From NCBI GenBank assembly GCA_009823505.1, contig VZQC01012376.1, positions 367,378-431,377 on the forward strand: a stretch of 64,000 nucleotides of DNA, given 5' to 3'. Below, piece by piece: positions 1-11,085 of this stretch (position 1 is its first letter; each line of letters starts with the position of its first letter). The stretch comes from Rhizomys pruinosus. Its lineage: Eukaryota > Chordata > Mammalia > Rodentia > Spalacidae. The notes beneath the pieces are model-generated. The model saw nothing but the letters and a program-made list of their open reading frames with translations, was not told the origin of the DNA and did not search any database. Position numbers and translations under genes: made by a program.

Positions 1-1796
1 GGCTAGGGGCAAGATGGAATAAGTGTTCAAACACAGCTGCTTTCTCTCTCTTTCTGCTTCCTGGATACCACGTTGTAAGTTGTTTTACTCAGCCAAGTGC
101 TTCCTGACATGATAGACTAAAACCTTGAGTCAAAAGAAATTCTTCTGATGAGCTGATTTCTTGGGTATTTCTCTTAGCAATGAGGAGTTAGCTAACACAT
201 GGCATTAATCATGTCCACTCATAGCTCATCCGGGCTCCAAGGAAGAACATCAACATAGATGAACACTCACAGGTGTGCAGAGCAAGTAAGCCAATGAGGA
301 ACAAGGAACTTCAATACGAAGTGTTTAATGTTTCATCTGGACTTTCCAGGCAACACACTGCTTTCAAAAGATCTCTGGCACGAGAACAGCTGGGGCCCCT
401 ATCGAACTGACCTGAAGGTCAAATTATGTTGAACACAATTTGAAGTGCTCTCATTGCATAGGTAACTGCACTGTCCAGGGACAGACCTGACGTGTGAGCT
501 GTCAGAGCGATCTGATGGATGGGGATGTGCTGGTTCTACCACCAAAAGTCTCAAGCCCTAATGGCCATGCATTTTGCTGTAACATCCAAGTACTTTCCTT
601 CCTGTAATGGGAACAACCAGTGACCTTTAAGACTTCAGCCTCCTGAAAGAACAACACCTGTTACCTTTAAAGCTGTGGTGTGCCAAGGCCACGCACAGAG
701 AAACCTATAACCGTCACCTCTTTTAAAAATAGCATTTCATAAAGCTGACATGCTTTGTTCCTAACAATTACACTCCTCAGCCCCATAGCTTAATTGGATT
801 TTTGTTTAGTAACTTTTATAGGTCTTTTCACTGGAGGATACCACCTGCTTCTGAGAAAGAGCCAAGACCTCACATGATGAAAACAGAGATATATGAAAGT
901 CTGGACTGCTGTTGAAGAAAAAATGAATGCTATGGATCTTTGTCTGGGCATGGAAAATATTAACGTTATTATTTTAGTTCCAGAAAACTGGTGGACACAC
1001 CCTTTCCTGTGCTCTTACCTGCTTCTTCTCCATGCACACATAATCTCTTACTTGGTTTCTTTGCTTATTTCTCTTCTTAAAGAGGGGCCTCTAGCTCCTG
1101 GTGGGAAGTCCCTGTGTTCAGGAAATGCCGTTTGACCCAGAAGGTTCATAGACTCTAAGCCGCCTCAGGACTGGTACCCAGCATTGCATTTGCAATCTGT
1201 AAGTCTTTAATAGACCAGTTGTGTACATCCAGGGAAAATCTGTGTGATATGGATGTAGCATACAGACATCTGTTCATTATGACTCACTCCCTTGATTTAT
1301 GAATACCAGAGCACATTAGTTTTGATGTAGTTCTACAAAGTAAGTACTCTCTGTTTTACACACAGGGTCACAGAAGATAAGGAACATTAAGGAACGGGTC
1401 TTGTTTCCTGGTTACTTGAGAATTCCACTAGACTGAAAGGTGGCTTAGAACCCACAGGAGATAATTATGGGGAGATATTAAAGAGAGTTAACTTTGCAAG
1501 TTGGAAATTGGGTAAAATAGTTTCTTGAGGATAATACACAGAACTGGAATCTGGATCTTTCCATTCAGAACTTGCTGTGTTCCCATTCTTATACAGACCC
1601 AGGTGTTCAGACATGACATCCACATGCACAAGTCTCTCCATGAGTCTGAATAAAATTTCTATTTCTCAGGCCTATTGCCATGAGAATGTCCACCCATCAA
1701 GATCGTGTGTTGGAGGGCTTGGTGTCATGGTGGTCCTGAAGTGTCTGAGGAGCTGCTTTGTTTTCCCTTCAGTCTATGCAGCCGCTATCTGTGAAT
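1..1796. other. unique intergenic sequence, no gene seen
   Basis: I find no exon-like open frame, no recognisable SINE and no LTR here. The short open frames have no familiar protein content. Around 1320-1430 an AT-rich stretch with 'cacagggtcacagaa' loosely resembles the core or tail of a MIR element, but it is too weak to call separately. Confidence 0.6.
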
Positions 1797-2115
1797 TAAT
1801 TTACTCATTACTATGACCAAACAAAGTGACTTAAAAGAAAAATGATTTATTTTGACTCACCATTTGAGTAGAGACTGCCCACCAAGCTCTGGTGACAGGC
1901 TGCCTTCTTTCTGTGGCAGTGAGGCATGAAGCTGCTTATTCATAACTTGGTATACCAGGAAGCAGAGAGACTGAGCTGGAACCCATAAGGCCCATCTCCA
2001 TGGAGCCACTCAGTTTTCCAACCAGGCTCTGCCTTCTAAAGCATCCACAACCCTCAAAACAGCAACCCAGGCCAGGTACCAAGTGTCCAAACTCAGACGC
2101 CTATGACCATACAGG
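1797..2115 (-). mobile_element. MaLR/ERVL-type LTR fragment, antisense
   Basis: The stretch has the antisense layout of the rodent LTR family seen complete at 36,407 and 53,748: 'ctatgaccaaa...gatttattttgactcac', then gcaggaagcagagaga-like sequence, then 'aaaacagc...ggtaccaagtgtccaaac...gcctatgacc'. It is heavily diverged, and neither end keeps a convincing TG/CA with a target duplication. Family assignment is by layout only. Confidence 0.55.
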
Positions 2116-3295
2116 CTATATCCAGGCCTCTGATTGGCCTTGGTAAAGACCCCTTCAGTCAGTCTAAGAAGACTCAGGATGAAAATGGGTCTGGTGTCAG
2201 CTGATGAAATGGTAAATTTGGCCTCTGCCCATAATCCATCACTAGAACGAGGAATCCTCTCAGACATCTATAGGAGGCAGCTCTTGCACTAGTGATAGGA
2301 AAGTTCACTTTACAGGACAGGAAGTGGGTGTGGAGAACTAGTGAACCTCAGGAGGGGCATCTGGCAAGGTGTGTGAGTGGCTTAAGCAGTGCAAAGTAAA
2401 AGAAGGGATGAAAGGTTTTGAGGTAGTCTTGGGTGCATTCTCAAGCACACACCATGCTTGTGCTGTGTTGCAGGGGCAAGCGCTGTCCCTGGGGCTGTGG
2501 ATTTGGGATTCTTATGCCCCCACATTTAACTTTCAGGTTGTAGTATTAATGAGAGCTTCCATCTTTTTTCTTGTTTTCATCTATTATACCTTGAAAAACA
2601 CTTGGGGATTCCAGGGAGAAAGGGCTGAAAAATGGCTTCAGTTCTCAGGTCCACAGGGAGCACACTGGTTGGCAGGATGGGAGTCCTGGGAGCAGATGGT
2701 AGTCTGTGACAACCTGTTACTTCATTCTCTCATTCTCACAAGATCCTAGAAGGCATTCTCATAGCAAAGAGCAAGCATAGTTTTTTTTTTTTGTTGTTGT
2801 TGTTGTTTTTTGTTTGTTTTTTGACACTGATAGAGCTTGAGAATCCCAGGGATTTCTTCAGGATAGTTGGGGGTGGGGGTACACAGGTAGCCTGCATTGC
2901 AGACACATCTATAACACAGACACAGAAGGAGAAGCCACTGATTGCCATGAGACACAGACCCCGAGCCTCCAAACTTCTACCTCAGTGGGACATAGCTTTG
3001 CTGTATAGTCCTTGAGCATGACACCTTCACTCCCAGTGTGGCTGTGCTAGGCCAATAACAGGAGGGAATCTGAAACAAAGGAGATTTTTTCGGAGAGACC
3101 AGCAGAGAAGAATTTTATGCCACATAACCCACTGTCTCCTGACACCTCATTTACCTGGCACTAAATTCGCTGTCTTCAGAACAAAATTGTCTTGTTCAAT
3201 ATCTTTTCAAACAAGGTGGAAATGGCAGCAAGATTTAAATGCCAGTGCCTACTGTATTTTCCCGCAGGTTTCCCTCCATGCAGACAGGTACCTGT
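2116..3295. other. unique intergenic sequence with a T/TTG-rich tract
   Basis: Nothing coding is recognised. Positions 2780-2821 hold a T-run followed by (TTG)n and a second T-run, a simple repeat that also produces spurious short frames with poly-Asn/Lys. Confidence 0.6.
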
Positions 3296-3365
3296 GAAGA
3301 CTTATTTAACTGAGCTAACCAGATAAATATAAATTTATTTGGTTAGCTCAGTTAAATAAGTCTTC
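3296..3365. repeat. near-perfect 70-bp palindrome
   Basis: Left arm 3296-3328 and right arm 3333-3365 are reverse complements over 33 bp with a single mismatch (g3322). The loop is only 4 nt (ataa). The arm core is 'actgagctaacc'. There is no transposase and no target duplication I can see. It could be a short MITE-like element or the product of intra-strand template switching during replication. Confidence 0.95.
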
Positions 3366-3369
3366 TGCT

Positions 3370-3428
3370 TGTAAATATAAAACCATGTTTTATATTTACA
3401 TGCAGAGCCATGTAAATATAAAACATGG
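3370..3428. repeat. second inverted-repeat cluster, three alternating copies
   Basis: The motif tgtaaatataaaac occurs three times in alternating orientation. Copies at 3370-3383 and 3387-3400 form 14-bp arms with a 3-nt loop. 3383-3402 (ccatgttttatatttacatg) and 3409-3428 form perfect 20-bp arms with a 6-nt loop (cagagc). The cluster lies 5 bp after the 70-bp palindrome. Confidence 0.95.
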
Positions 3429-3530
3429 AAGGAACACTGTCAGTCGCTAGACTAGCCCAGGAAAGACCTTAGTTAGACACAGTTTTGCCCATGTGTTTCC
3501 TCGACTCCCTCCACATTCTTGTTACTGCCA

Positions 3531-3915
3531 AGAAGGTGAGGAGGAAAAGGCAGGCAAAGAAAGAGGCAGATAGAAAGAGTCAGAGGAGGAGAAAGAGGGA
3601 AGAGGAAAAGAAAGGGAAGGAGAAACACACAGATAGGCAAGGATGGAGGGGAAGACAGAGCGAGAGAGAACAGAGACAGGACGGCGAAGGGCAAAGACCA
3701 AAGCTAGAGAGGAAAAGGGCAGATAGATGCAGGGGAGGGCAGAAGGGGTGGGAAAGAGCGGGCAAGGGGAAGGGAAGAGAAAGGAAGGGAAGGGGGATGA
3801 GAGAGTGTATGTGTGCAAGGAGCAGAGGGAAATCAAAGAGGAATGAGGGATAGAGATGGGATGGGAGAGAGAAAGAGAGGAAGAGGATGGAGGAGAGGGA
3901 GAGGGAAAGGGAGAA
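3531..3915 (+). repeat. 385-bp polypurine (GA/GGAAG-rich) tract
   Basis: The plus strand is almost entirely purine (agg, aga, gaag and ggga words) with a few short interruptions such as 'acacacagatagg' and 'tgtatgtgtgcaagg'. It is an imperfect simple repeat. The charged open frames on the plus strand and the Ser/Pro/Leu-rich frames on the minus strand are compositional artefacts. Such asymmetric tracts can form intramolecular triplexes, but that is general knowledge and not shown here. Confidence 0.9.
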
Positions 3916-4084
3916 ATGCTGTACATGTTTCTCTCCCTAAGCTGATCTTCCCTGTGTGTAGGCTGCTGGCACCCCAAGGAACCTGGATGCTTTCAATCTC
4001 CTCTCTTCCACTGGAGCCTCTTCAATGGCCCTTGCTGGCCTCCAAACGGTAGGCTCTGGAGTGGGATTGTTTGGTGCTACTTCA

Positions 4085-4190
4085 AGCAACACCACCATTC
4101 CCCTCCTCTGTGACCTTGAACAGCCCTCAGCACTTCTGTACTTAAGTCCTTGTCTGGAAAATGGAGCTAGAGGTGAAACACAGTAATTGT
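4085..4190 (-). mobile_element. MIR-type SINE remnant
   Basis: The run 'ctctgtgaccttgaacag...cttctgtacttaagtccttgtctggaaaatgga' has the antisense order of a MIR core and tail (polarity word 'gtgaccttg...aaaatgg'). It is ancient and truncated. The stretch just after it, 'gggtatctcagtggtagagta', resembles the head of an ID element but is too short to call. Confidence 0.5.
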
Positions 4191-4377
4191 GGGTATCTCA
4201 GTGGTAGAGTATCCTCACCACGGAAATTGCTGTGCTGGAACGTAGGTGGTGAAACTGCTGTGCTGAGGGTCCCCAGGTTGGTCGCACCCTCAGCATAGAG
4301 GCTAGAGCAACATGTGAACGAACAGAGCTTGGTGCTTCGGTATTGTTCCTTCCAGTACCAGTACCCCAAACTGGCAC

Positions 4378-4460
4378 CCCACACGGGCGGCACACACCGA
4401 CACCCCACACCAGCAGTACCCCACACCAGCAGCACCCCGCACCCGCACCCCACACCAGAC
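4378..4460. repeat. short C-rich minisatellite (~16-18-bp unit)
   Basis: Units related to 'caccccacaccagcagta' repeat about four to five times with drift. It is strongly C/A-rich on the plus strand. The Gly/Val/Cys-rich frames on the minus strand come only from this tract. Confidence 0.75.
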
Positions 4461-4653
4461 CTTTTCTAGACACCTGATGTTGCCACCCAGAAACATTCTG
4501 AACATTTTTCTTTGGAGACACTTTCTTTCTGTGTAATCCAGACTGGCTCTGAATTCAAGATCTTTTCCCCTGCCTTACAAGTAGGGAGGTGGGGCGGGGA
4601 TACAGCTATTCACTACTGTACCTGGACAGAAACACACTTTTCTTTTTTTAATT

Positions 4654-4654
<1 letters not shown>

Positions 4655-4690
<36 letters not shown>

Positions 4691-4800
4691 CAAATCTAGG
4701 TCCATGTCTCCCCCACCCCACCAGAGCTCATGCATTCTGCCAAACATGCTTTTCATCTCTTTCTCAGTCTTTCTCAATATTCTCCATGTGGAAGTTGACT
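4655..4800 (-). mobile_element. 5'-truncated L1 3' end, antisense
   Basis: The reverse complement of 4680-4798 matches the 3' UTR of the full-length L1 in this window (43,460-43,592), including 'gaaaagcatgtttgg' and 'tgagctctggtggggtgggg'. The (TA)n run at 4655-4686 lies where the full-length copy also carries (AT)n. So the dinucleotide run sits at the L1 3' end in both copies. Confidence 0.85.
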
Positions 4801-5820
4801 GAGAAACACACTTTTCAACAGGTAAGCCAAACATTGGTTTTAAGTCTTTGAAAAGCCCTGTGCTGGATTCTTTAAGGACTCCAACAGAGAATGTACAAAC
4901 ATTTGACTGATCCCACCTTCGTCCCAGGCCCAAGTGTCTCAGTTTCTTGTCTTTACCAACCTGCCTTCTTCTGATTTACATTGTGAGCTCTTTTCTCTAC
5001 ATTTTCTCTTAGAAGATTCTTGACAAATGGCTTAGCTGGTGCTAGCTGCCATATGTGCAATGATTTACATTCTTTTTCTGAGGCCATTTTCTTGATCTGG
5101 AAGCCTGTTTGTCTGGAACGGGGATGCCTTGGTGCCTGAAGACGTCCAGCTTGCTGCTCTAACATCTTCTTGGCCTTGGATTCTTTCTCTGTGGCTTGCC
5201 CAGACGGCTTGCCCCTCACTTTTACGATAACAGATCACAGAGTCATTAAAAAATGCACACAGCAAGGTGTGACGTGACATCTGACAAAAGCATCCAGGCA
5301 GGATTTACTCTAAGACATCCCTGTCCCTTTCAACATCCTGTGAGACAGACTGGGCACCAGAGGCTCACTGTTTTCTGCCTGCTCTTAATAAAATTTCCCA
5401 TTAATTAAGCATAGTACTGTGGTTTGCAGCCCTGGCCACATTATTTGTCTTTTTATTTTGTAGTTACATGGCAGGATCTTCAGTGCGGGAGCCCTGGAAT
5501 TATACACTGGGCCCTAATATTTCGAGATCCAACAGGAACAAATATGCAATTATATAGTTCAGTGGTGCAGCGCCACAGCAGTGCAGGGAGGGATGAGGAC
5601 TGCTCCAACTCTGGGAAAGTTCCTTGGAAAACTGACAGGCTCTGCACTGGATTCTCTTCCTAACCAGGGAGGGACCTCAGCTCTGTCACCAGCCTGAGTC
5701 TCCTCATGAGGCAATTTTACATATCCTGTATGACAAAGGGGTGACAGGAACAAGAGTAGGAGCTTACTCTCAATGTCCCATGTGGGTCTCCTAGTGTCCT
5801 GAGTCTGAAGGCATCCTCTA
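4801..5820. other. unique intergenic sequence, no gene seen
   Basis: No exon-like frame or known repeat was recognised on either strand. Confidence 0.55.
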
Positions 5821-6471
5821 TGTTCTAGTTAGCTAGCTTCCCTTTTGCTGTGATAAAAACACTGACCAAAACAGACTTGGGGAGCAAGCCAGTAAGTAGC
5901 ATCCCTCCATGGCCTGTGCTTCAACTCTTGCTTCCAGGTTCCTGCCTTGAGTTACTACCTTGGGCTCCCTCAGTTATAAACTGTGACCCAGGAGATGTGC
6001 TCCAAATAAACCCTTTTCTCCCCCAAGTTGGTTTGGGCCAGCATTTTTATCATAGCAGAGGAGAAGCTAACTGGAACAGAATTCAATGTACCAGTGCCCA
6101 TGTAGGTTTGTACCTGAATCTAGGTACCAATTTCTGTTCAAGTTTGTTTTCATATGGACTCTTCATCAAGCAAAACCGAGGCAGGAACTCAGGGCAGGAA
6201 CCTGGATGCAGGAGCTGTAGCATAGGCCATGGAGGAACACTGCTTACTGGCTTGATCCCCTGGTCCATGCTCAGCCTGCTTTCTTATACAATACAGAACA
6301 ACCTACCCAGGGGTAGCACTGCCCACGGTGACCTGGGCCCTCCCACATCATTCAGCAATGAAGAAAATGCTCCATAGACATGGCCACAGGTCAGTCCAAT
6401 AGAGGCACTTCCCCAACTGGAGCTCCCTCAACCCAGGTGTATCAAGTTGACAACTAAAGCTGTCCAGCGCA
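5821..6471 (-). mobile_element. MaLR/ERVL-type LTR, rearranged with an inverted partial copy
   Basis: The antisense LTR starts 'tgttctagtt' at 5821 and ends near 'ccagcgca' at 6471, as in the intact copy at 53,748-54,155. It is interrupted at about 5886-6084 by a plus-sense piece of the same family: 'agcaagccagtaagtagcat', then 'aataaacccttttctcccccaa', ending 'agctaactggaaca'. The arms 5887-5965 and 6178-6255 are therefore inverted repeats of each other, about 80-85% identical by eye. They are separated by ~210 bp. Confidence 0.75.
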
Positions 6472-6689
6472 GTGTGGTAGGAAGGAGGCAGTGAAGGGAA
6501 AGGGCCTCTGATAAGTGCCGCTTCGTTCATGTAGCTTTTAAAAAGTCTCCATTTTTTCCTAGCCTGGGCTTCTTTATCATTTACACATAAATACAGCTCT
6601 GACACCTGCTTCAAGGCTCATTCAGAAGATAATATAAGATCTGTCAACTGAAAAGGCATTTTTCTTGTGGGGTTCCCCATTCGATATAT

Positions 6690-6765
6690 GCAGCAATGAC
6701 AGAGAGGCTAAGCTACTAGACCTAGGCCACACAGCTAGTAAGTCTTCAATACTATAATAGGTCCA
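6690..6765 (+). mobile_element. MIR-type SINE remnant
   Basis: The run 'gagaggctaagctactagacctaggccacacagctagtaag' is the hallmark of the MIR core. It is short and diverged. Confidence 0.7.
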
Positions 6766-7074
6766 TCCCTTGTGTGTGTTGTCTACTATTCCTTCCTCCT
6801 AAACAACATGACAAAATCTGTGGTCTCTTCATAATGGTACAACACTCAGCTGTGGTCTGGGATGGGAATTGCATGCACTGTGCCTGCTCTAATTACAAAG
6901 CCAGTCTTCTCAGAATCAAAGGGGCTTAGAAAGGACATTCTAAACCATCTTGATAAAGTTTTAGGGGTCTTAGTCTCTCCTGTGTCTACCCGTGAACACC
7001 TCAAACGTCAGAAAGTAGAAAGCATAGCCATTCCTGACAGGCCTCTCCAAGGATAGAGAATGAGAATATGTCTA

Positions 7075-7266
7075 TACAGGCATATGTTTGAGCTTGTAGG
7101 AGTATATGTACATAAGTGTGTGTATATGTGTAATATGTCAATATGAATGTGTTTGTGTGTCAAGTGTGTTTACTTGCGTGTGGATGTATGCTATGTATCA
7201 ATGTATATGTAAATGTAAGTCTGTATAAGTGTATATGAGAATGTTTGTGTGAATATGTATATAAAC

Positions 7267-7306
<40 letters not shown>
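7075..7306 (+). repeat. TG-rich region ending in (GT)n
   Basis: Degenerate 'tgtgtatatgtgta' words lead into an uninterrupted (GT)n at 7271-7306. It is a microsatellite with a decayed upstream half. Confidence 0.95.
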
Positions 7307-7307
<1 letters not shown>

Positions 7308-8369
7308 GCAAGGGAGTGTCTTGAGGGTCCAGAAAGGAATCACAGAGCTAGAGGTTTCCATGGTAGCTGAGATACCCACTGGTCCGTAAATAATTAACCA
7401 GCCAGAGCTTTTAAATACATTTCAAAACAAATACTCATTTCCCTTTAATGCAGTGCTGATTCTTTCATGTGCTACCCAGAGCTATGGCTTGACTATAATT
7501 CTTCCTCCAATGCAGGCAGCATCTTGGGTTGTCAGGGGAAGCATCTCTTTGTGGCGGGGGGATCCCAGAGCTTTACCTTTCCCAGAGGAAGGAGGGAGTA
7601 GAGGGTAGAAGTGCTTTTCTGCTGCCCTTGATCAGTGATGTCTAAGCTGCAGGTGGACCGGCTGCTCAATACCCAATAGAAGATCTTTTGTTAATTCCTG
7701 CTTATACCTTCTAAAAGAGAACTCAGCTTGGCCATGGTGCATGGTCTTTCTGATTGTTTTGTTCCCTGCTGACAGCTGATTCTGATGGAGGTGACTCCAG
7801 TCTCCTTGCCTGTCCTGTCTCCCTATTCTAGTCCTTAGCTCACCAGTGTACATACAGCCTTCTGGTTGAGTTCATTTCTACTTGAAGTCTACCTTCCCAT
7901 TTGCCATCATAAGACTCAGCTGGCTGACAGGTCATCATACCACTTCTCATCCTTGTTCATCTGACCTGCTTACCCAGGACTCTGGAGGCCAAGAGCTCTC
8001 TGTAGGGCTGGATGTCCATTTGGGGGTTTGAGAAAGAAGGCGTGTACTCAATGTTTTGAATTTTATGTGGTCTGAACTAGATGTCTTATCTGTTGGCTTC
8101 ACTGTAATTTGTGTGAGCTGGAGATGTTCAACATGGATGTAGTCACAGGTAAGCCCAAGCACTGGTCACTGGGAAGGATGGCCTAATGGGATGCGTCCTC
8201 CTGAACAGCTGAGTCATCACACTTGCGGTGTTCATTCACCAGCCCAGCAGGACTCAGTACTACATGGGCACTGTGGTGGCTTCTCCCTCTTGCTACCACT
8301 CAATAATAACAAAAACAATGCAACTAGAATTTGTGGAACCCTTACAGGGTCAAAAGCTCTGGTGTAGTT
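7307..8369. other. unique intergenic sequence, no gene seen
   Basis: No repeat or exon-like frame was recognised. Confidence 0.55.
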
Positions 8370-8540
8370 GTACCGATCTGCATCATCTCAGGTACTATTT
8401 ACACTGTATCAACTTGCCAAATGTTGAGAGTAGTTTCAGGTAACAGAGCAGGGGAGAAAGCCCAGAGAAGTCGCTTACTATGTCCTGGCTCACTTCAGCC
8501 CATGGCACAGTCAAAATTTGAATCTAGACCCATGACCGGT
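8370..8540 (+). mobile_element. MIR-type SINE remnant
   Basis: The order 'catctcaggtactatttacac...gggagaaagcccagagaagtcgc...catggcacagtcaaaatttgaatctagaccc' follows a MIR (core, then '...caaatttgaatctagacc' near the 3' side). It is diverged. Confidence 0.55.
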
Positions 8541-9430
8541 GGGTTGAGCCACTGTGCTTGCCATGTGAGCAGACCCCCAGCATGTACCATAGGTGCCTCT
8601 TCCAGGTTCTGCAGAATAGGCTGAGAGGACGTGGTAAAGCCTAGATATCTCCAAGAGGAGGACCACGGACCATGAGCCTTAGGCATGGGAGAGCACGGGC
8701 TGATAGTTACAGCTCACATGGAAAGAAGACTAGTTACTAGACCAGGGAGGGAGTAGTAAGTTTATAGAGGGACAGGCAAGGATGTGCAGGACAACGGAGC
8801 TGCTCCATAGCAAGGGGCCTATGGGGAAGAAGAGGATGGATGCTCTGGGTACTTGAGTGGTTTCTCTTCAAATCCCTAGAGTGAGGAGTGTGTGGTTGGT
8901 TGCCCTTGCTAGTGATGCTCTCGGTTTGTCTAGTGTGCTGGCTGTCCAAGCAACCCAATGGGCACATTATCCTGCCAATAAGAATCTAGAGATGTAACAG
9001 CAGAGGTGAGGAGAGGCTTCTAGACCCCAAACTGGCCAGCTCCCCCCAAGGGGTGTCCGCCCTTTACAATCCAGCCCTGAAACTTCCTGTACTCCCCTGC
9101 ACGGTCTCTTTGATTTTCTCCCCTTCCTGGCTTTTTTCTGACCTAGTCATCTGGACACTAATTTAACAGGAACTAGTTATGAAACCTTGTTTCAGACTAG
9201 GGAGATGCAATTTAAAAGTTGGACTGCCTGCCCTCAGAGGACTTACTGAATAAAATGCACAAAGATGAAGTCACCTGGAGGGTCAAGTCCTGCTCTGTAA
9301 GGAAGCAATGAGACATGAGAGCAGAGAGGAAGATCTCAGGTAGGAGACTCGTTGGAACAAACAAGAAAATAGAGCAGTTTAACTCTCCTTGGGTGGAAGA
9401 AAGCAGACGGCAGTGGAGGAGTTGGTTTCA
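8541..9430. other. unique intergenic sequence, no gene seen
   Basis: No repeat or exon-like frame was recognised on either strand. Confidence 0.5.
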
Positions 9431-9588
9431 TGTGTCAGCTTGATTGACCTCAGGAGTGCCCAGAGAGCTGGCAAACTGCTATTGATGAGACTGTCTGAGA
9501 ATTTCCAGAAGGCATCAGTATTTGTGCTGATAGACCGAGTAAAGCATATGGTCCTTCCCAATGTGAGTGGGCAGCATGCCATCTGTGA
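9431..9588 (+). mobile_element. partial LTR, sense, abutting a second LTR
   Basis: It begins 'tgtgtcagcttgattgacc' and contains 'ccgagtaaagcatatggtccttcccaatgtgagtgggc', the 5' half of a mammalian class III LTR layout. It stops where the next element begins. Either the second element inserted into this one, or the two are tandem after a deletion. Confidence 0.5.
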
Positions 9589-9977
9589 TGTTAATATTGT
9601 CAACTTGACAGGGTCTAGAATCACCTGGGAGACATGCCTCTGAACATGCCTCTGATGGATTATATAGATTAACTTCTGGGAATGTCTATATAGGATTAGC
9701 CTCATTAGGTTAACTGAGGTGGAAAGACCTGCCCCAATGTCAGTGGCATGGTTCCATGGGCTGGTGGCCTAGAATGCGTAAAGAGGAGAAAGCAGATGAA
9801 GCATGAATATTCCTCTCCCCTGCTTTCTGATTGCAGATTCTAGGTGACCAGCTGCCTCAAGCATCTGCCGCCTTGACTTCCCCACCATGATGCATGGTAC
9901 CCTGAACTGTGACGAAAAATAGAGTCTTGCTTTTGTGGGGATATTTTATCACAGCAACAAGAAAAGTAACTAAGGCA
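9589..9977 (+). mobile_element. MaLR/ERVL-type solo LTR, sense
   Basis: It starts 'tgttaatattgtcaacttgac' and ends 'cacagcaacaagaaaagtaactaaggca', which is the typical 3' end of rodent MaLR-like LTRs. TG and CA termini are present. A matching 5-bp duplication is not evident, consistent with insertion next to or inside the previous LTR fragment. Confidence 0.65.
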
Positions 9978-10869
9978 TCAACTATTCGTGTTCTGAGGAA
10001 AAGGGTGGAACCAGGGGTAATTCATTCCCTGTCTGCTCAAGCTGGAGCACTCCATTTTCTCATGCTCAGACACGGGCCTTAGTTTTCAGGTTTCAGATTC
10101 GGAGTGGAACTCAAACCAGGTCACTGACTTCTCAGGACTTTGGGCTTGAATTGAAGTCACTGCTTTCCTGGGTCTGTGGGTTGCGAAAGGGCAGGTGGTG
10201 GGAACTGTCAGCCTCCAGGCTCTTGTGAACCAGTCCCTCACAATAAATTGCGTTCTACAATATCTGTGCATGTTCTCTTGGGTTAAAGTACACAAAAATT
10301 GTGTCTTGAGTCTTGTTCACTCTATCTGTGTCCAGGCGCTTCATTCACTGTAGAGAGTTTGAAATGCTTCAGATTTAGAGCCCATTTACAATTTGTCTTG
10401 GGCCATGTTTAGCCCACAAATAGCTACTCTGCCCACCTGTTTCTGAATTAACATTTTGCAACTAACAGAATGTATTAACTTAACAAAGAAACAGTTCCCA
10501 CCAACCAAAAGGCTAAGAATGTCATCAGATAGTATCCAAGACCTACAGAATTCCCCTCTGCTTTGCTATGATCTACCTACTGAATGTGTCCGTCAATGTA
10601 TTTGAGACGTGTCTTGATGACTTTTCTTTGTTCTGTTACTAAAATCCTTCATGAAGCTGTTAACACATTGCAACATGGAACTGGAGATAATCTGAATCCA
10701 TGTTCCTGGCCACAGTCACTCATATTTGGTTCCAGAATAAACCATTTCTTTTATTCCTTTGAGGTGAGAGCTGTTTATTTTGTTGGCACTGCTGTGTGTC
10801 CTAAGGGTTTTAGAGCTGAAGACCTTTGGTAAAGAATGAAGATCATGAGCTAATGAGGACCTCAGCCCT
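9978..10869. other. unique intergenic sequence, no gene seen
   Basis: No repeat or exon-like frame was recognised. Confidence 0.5.
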
Positions 10870-11085
10870 ATGGCATGTTGGAGCTAACATATTCTTTAAC
10901 ATCTCTCCTCATAGGTTTGTCAAGACAACCTTGTATGATGATGAACAGTAATCTCCTTTTGATAGGTAAGCAAGTTAGAGCTCTAAGAGATCAAGTAACT
11001 TGCCCAAGTCTAGACCAAGCAATAAGATGTGGTTTAGAGTCCATGCCTTTTGGTCTCCAAATCCTGAAGCTCTTTCCGTGCTCAT
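10870..11085 (+). mobile_element. MIR-type SINE remnant
   Basis: It contains 'agagatcaagtaacttgcccaagtctagaccaagcaataag' followed by 'ggtttagagtccatgcc', the order seen in MIR core and 3' region. Confidence 0.65.

Noticed and set aside
3485..3977. Charged or Ser/Pro-rich frames near 3.5-4.0 kb
   Set aside because: Pure composition effect of the polypurine tract.
5850..6377. 175-codon plus-strand frame as a gene
   Set aside because: It lies wholly in a rearranged LTR; the similar peptide in the minus-strand frame 6083-6268 reflects the inverted repeat.
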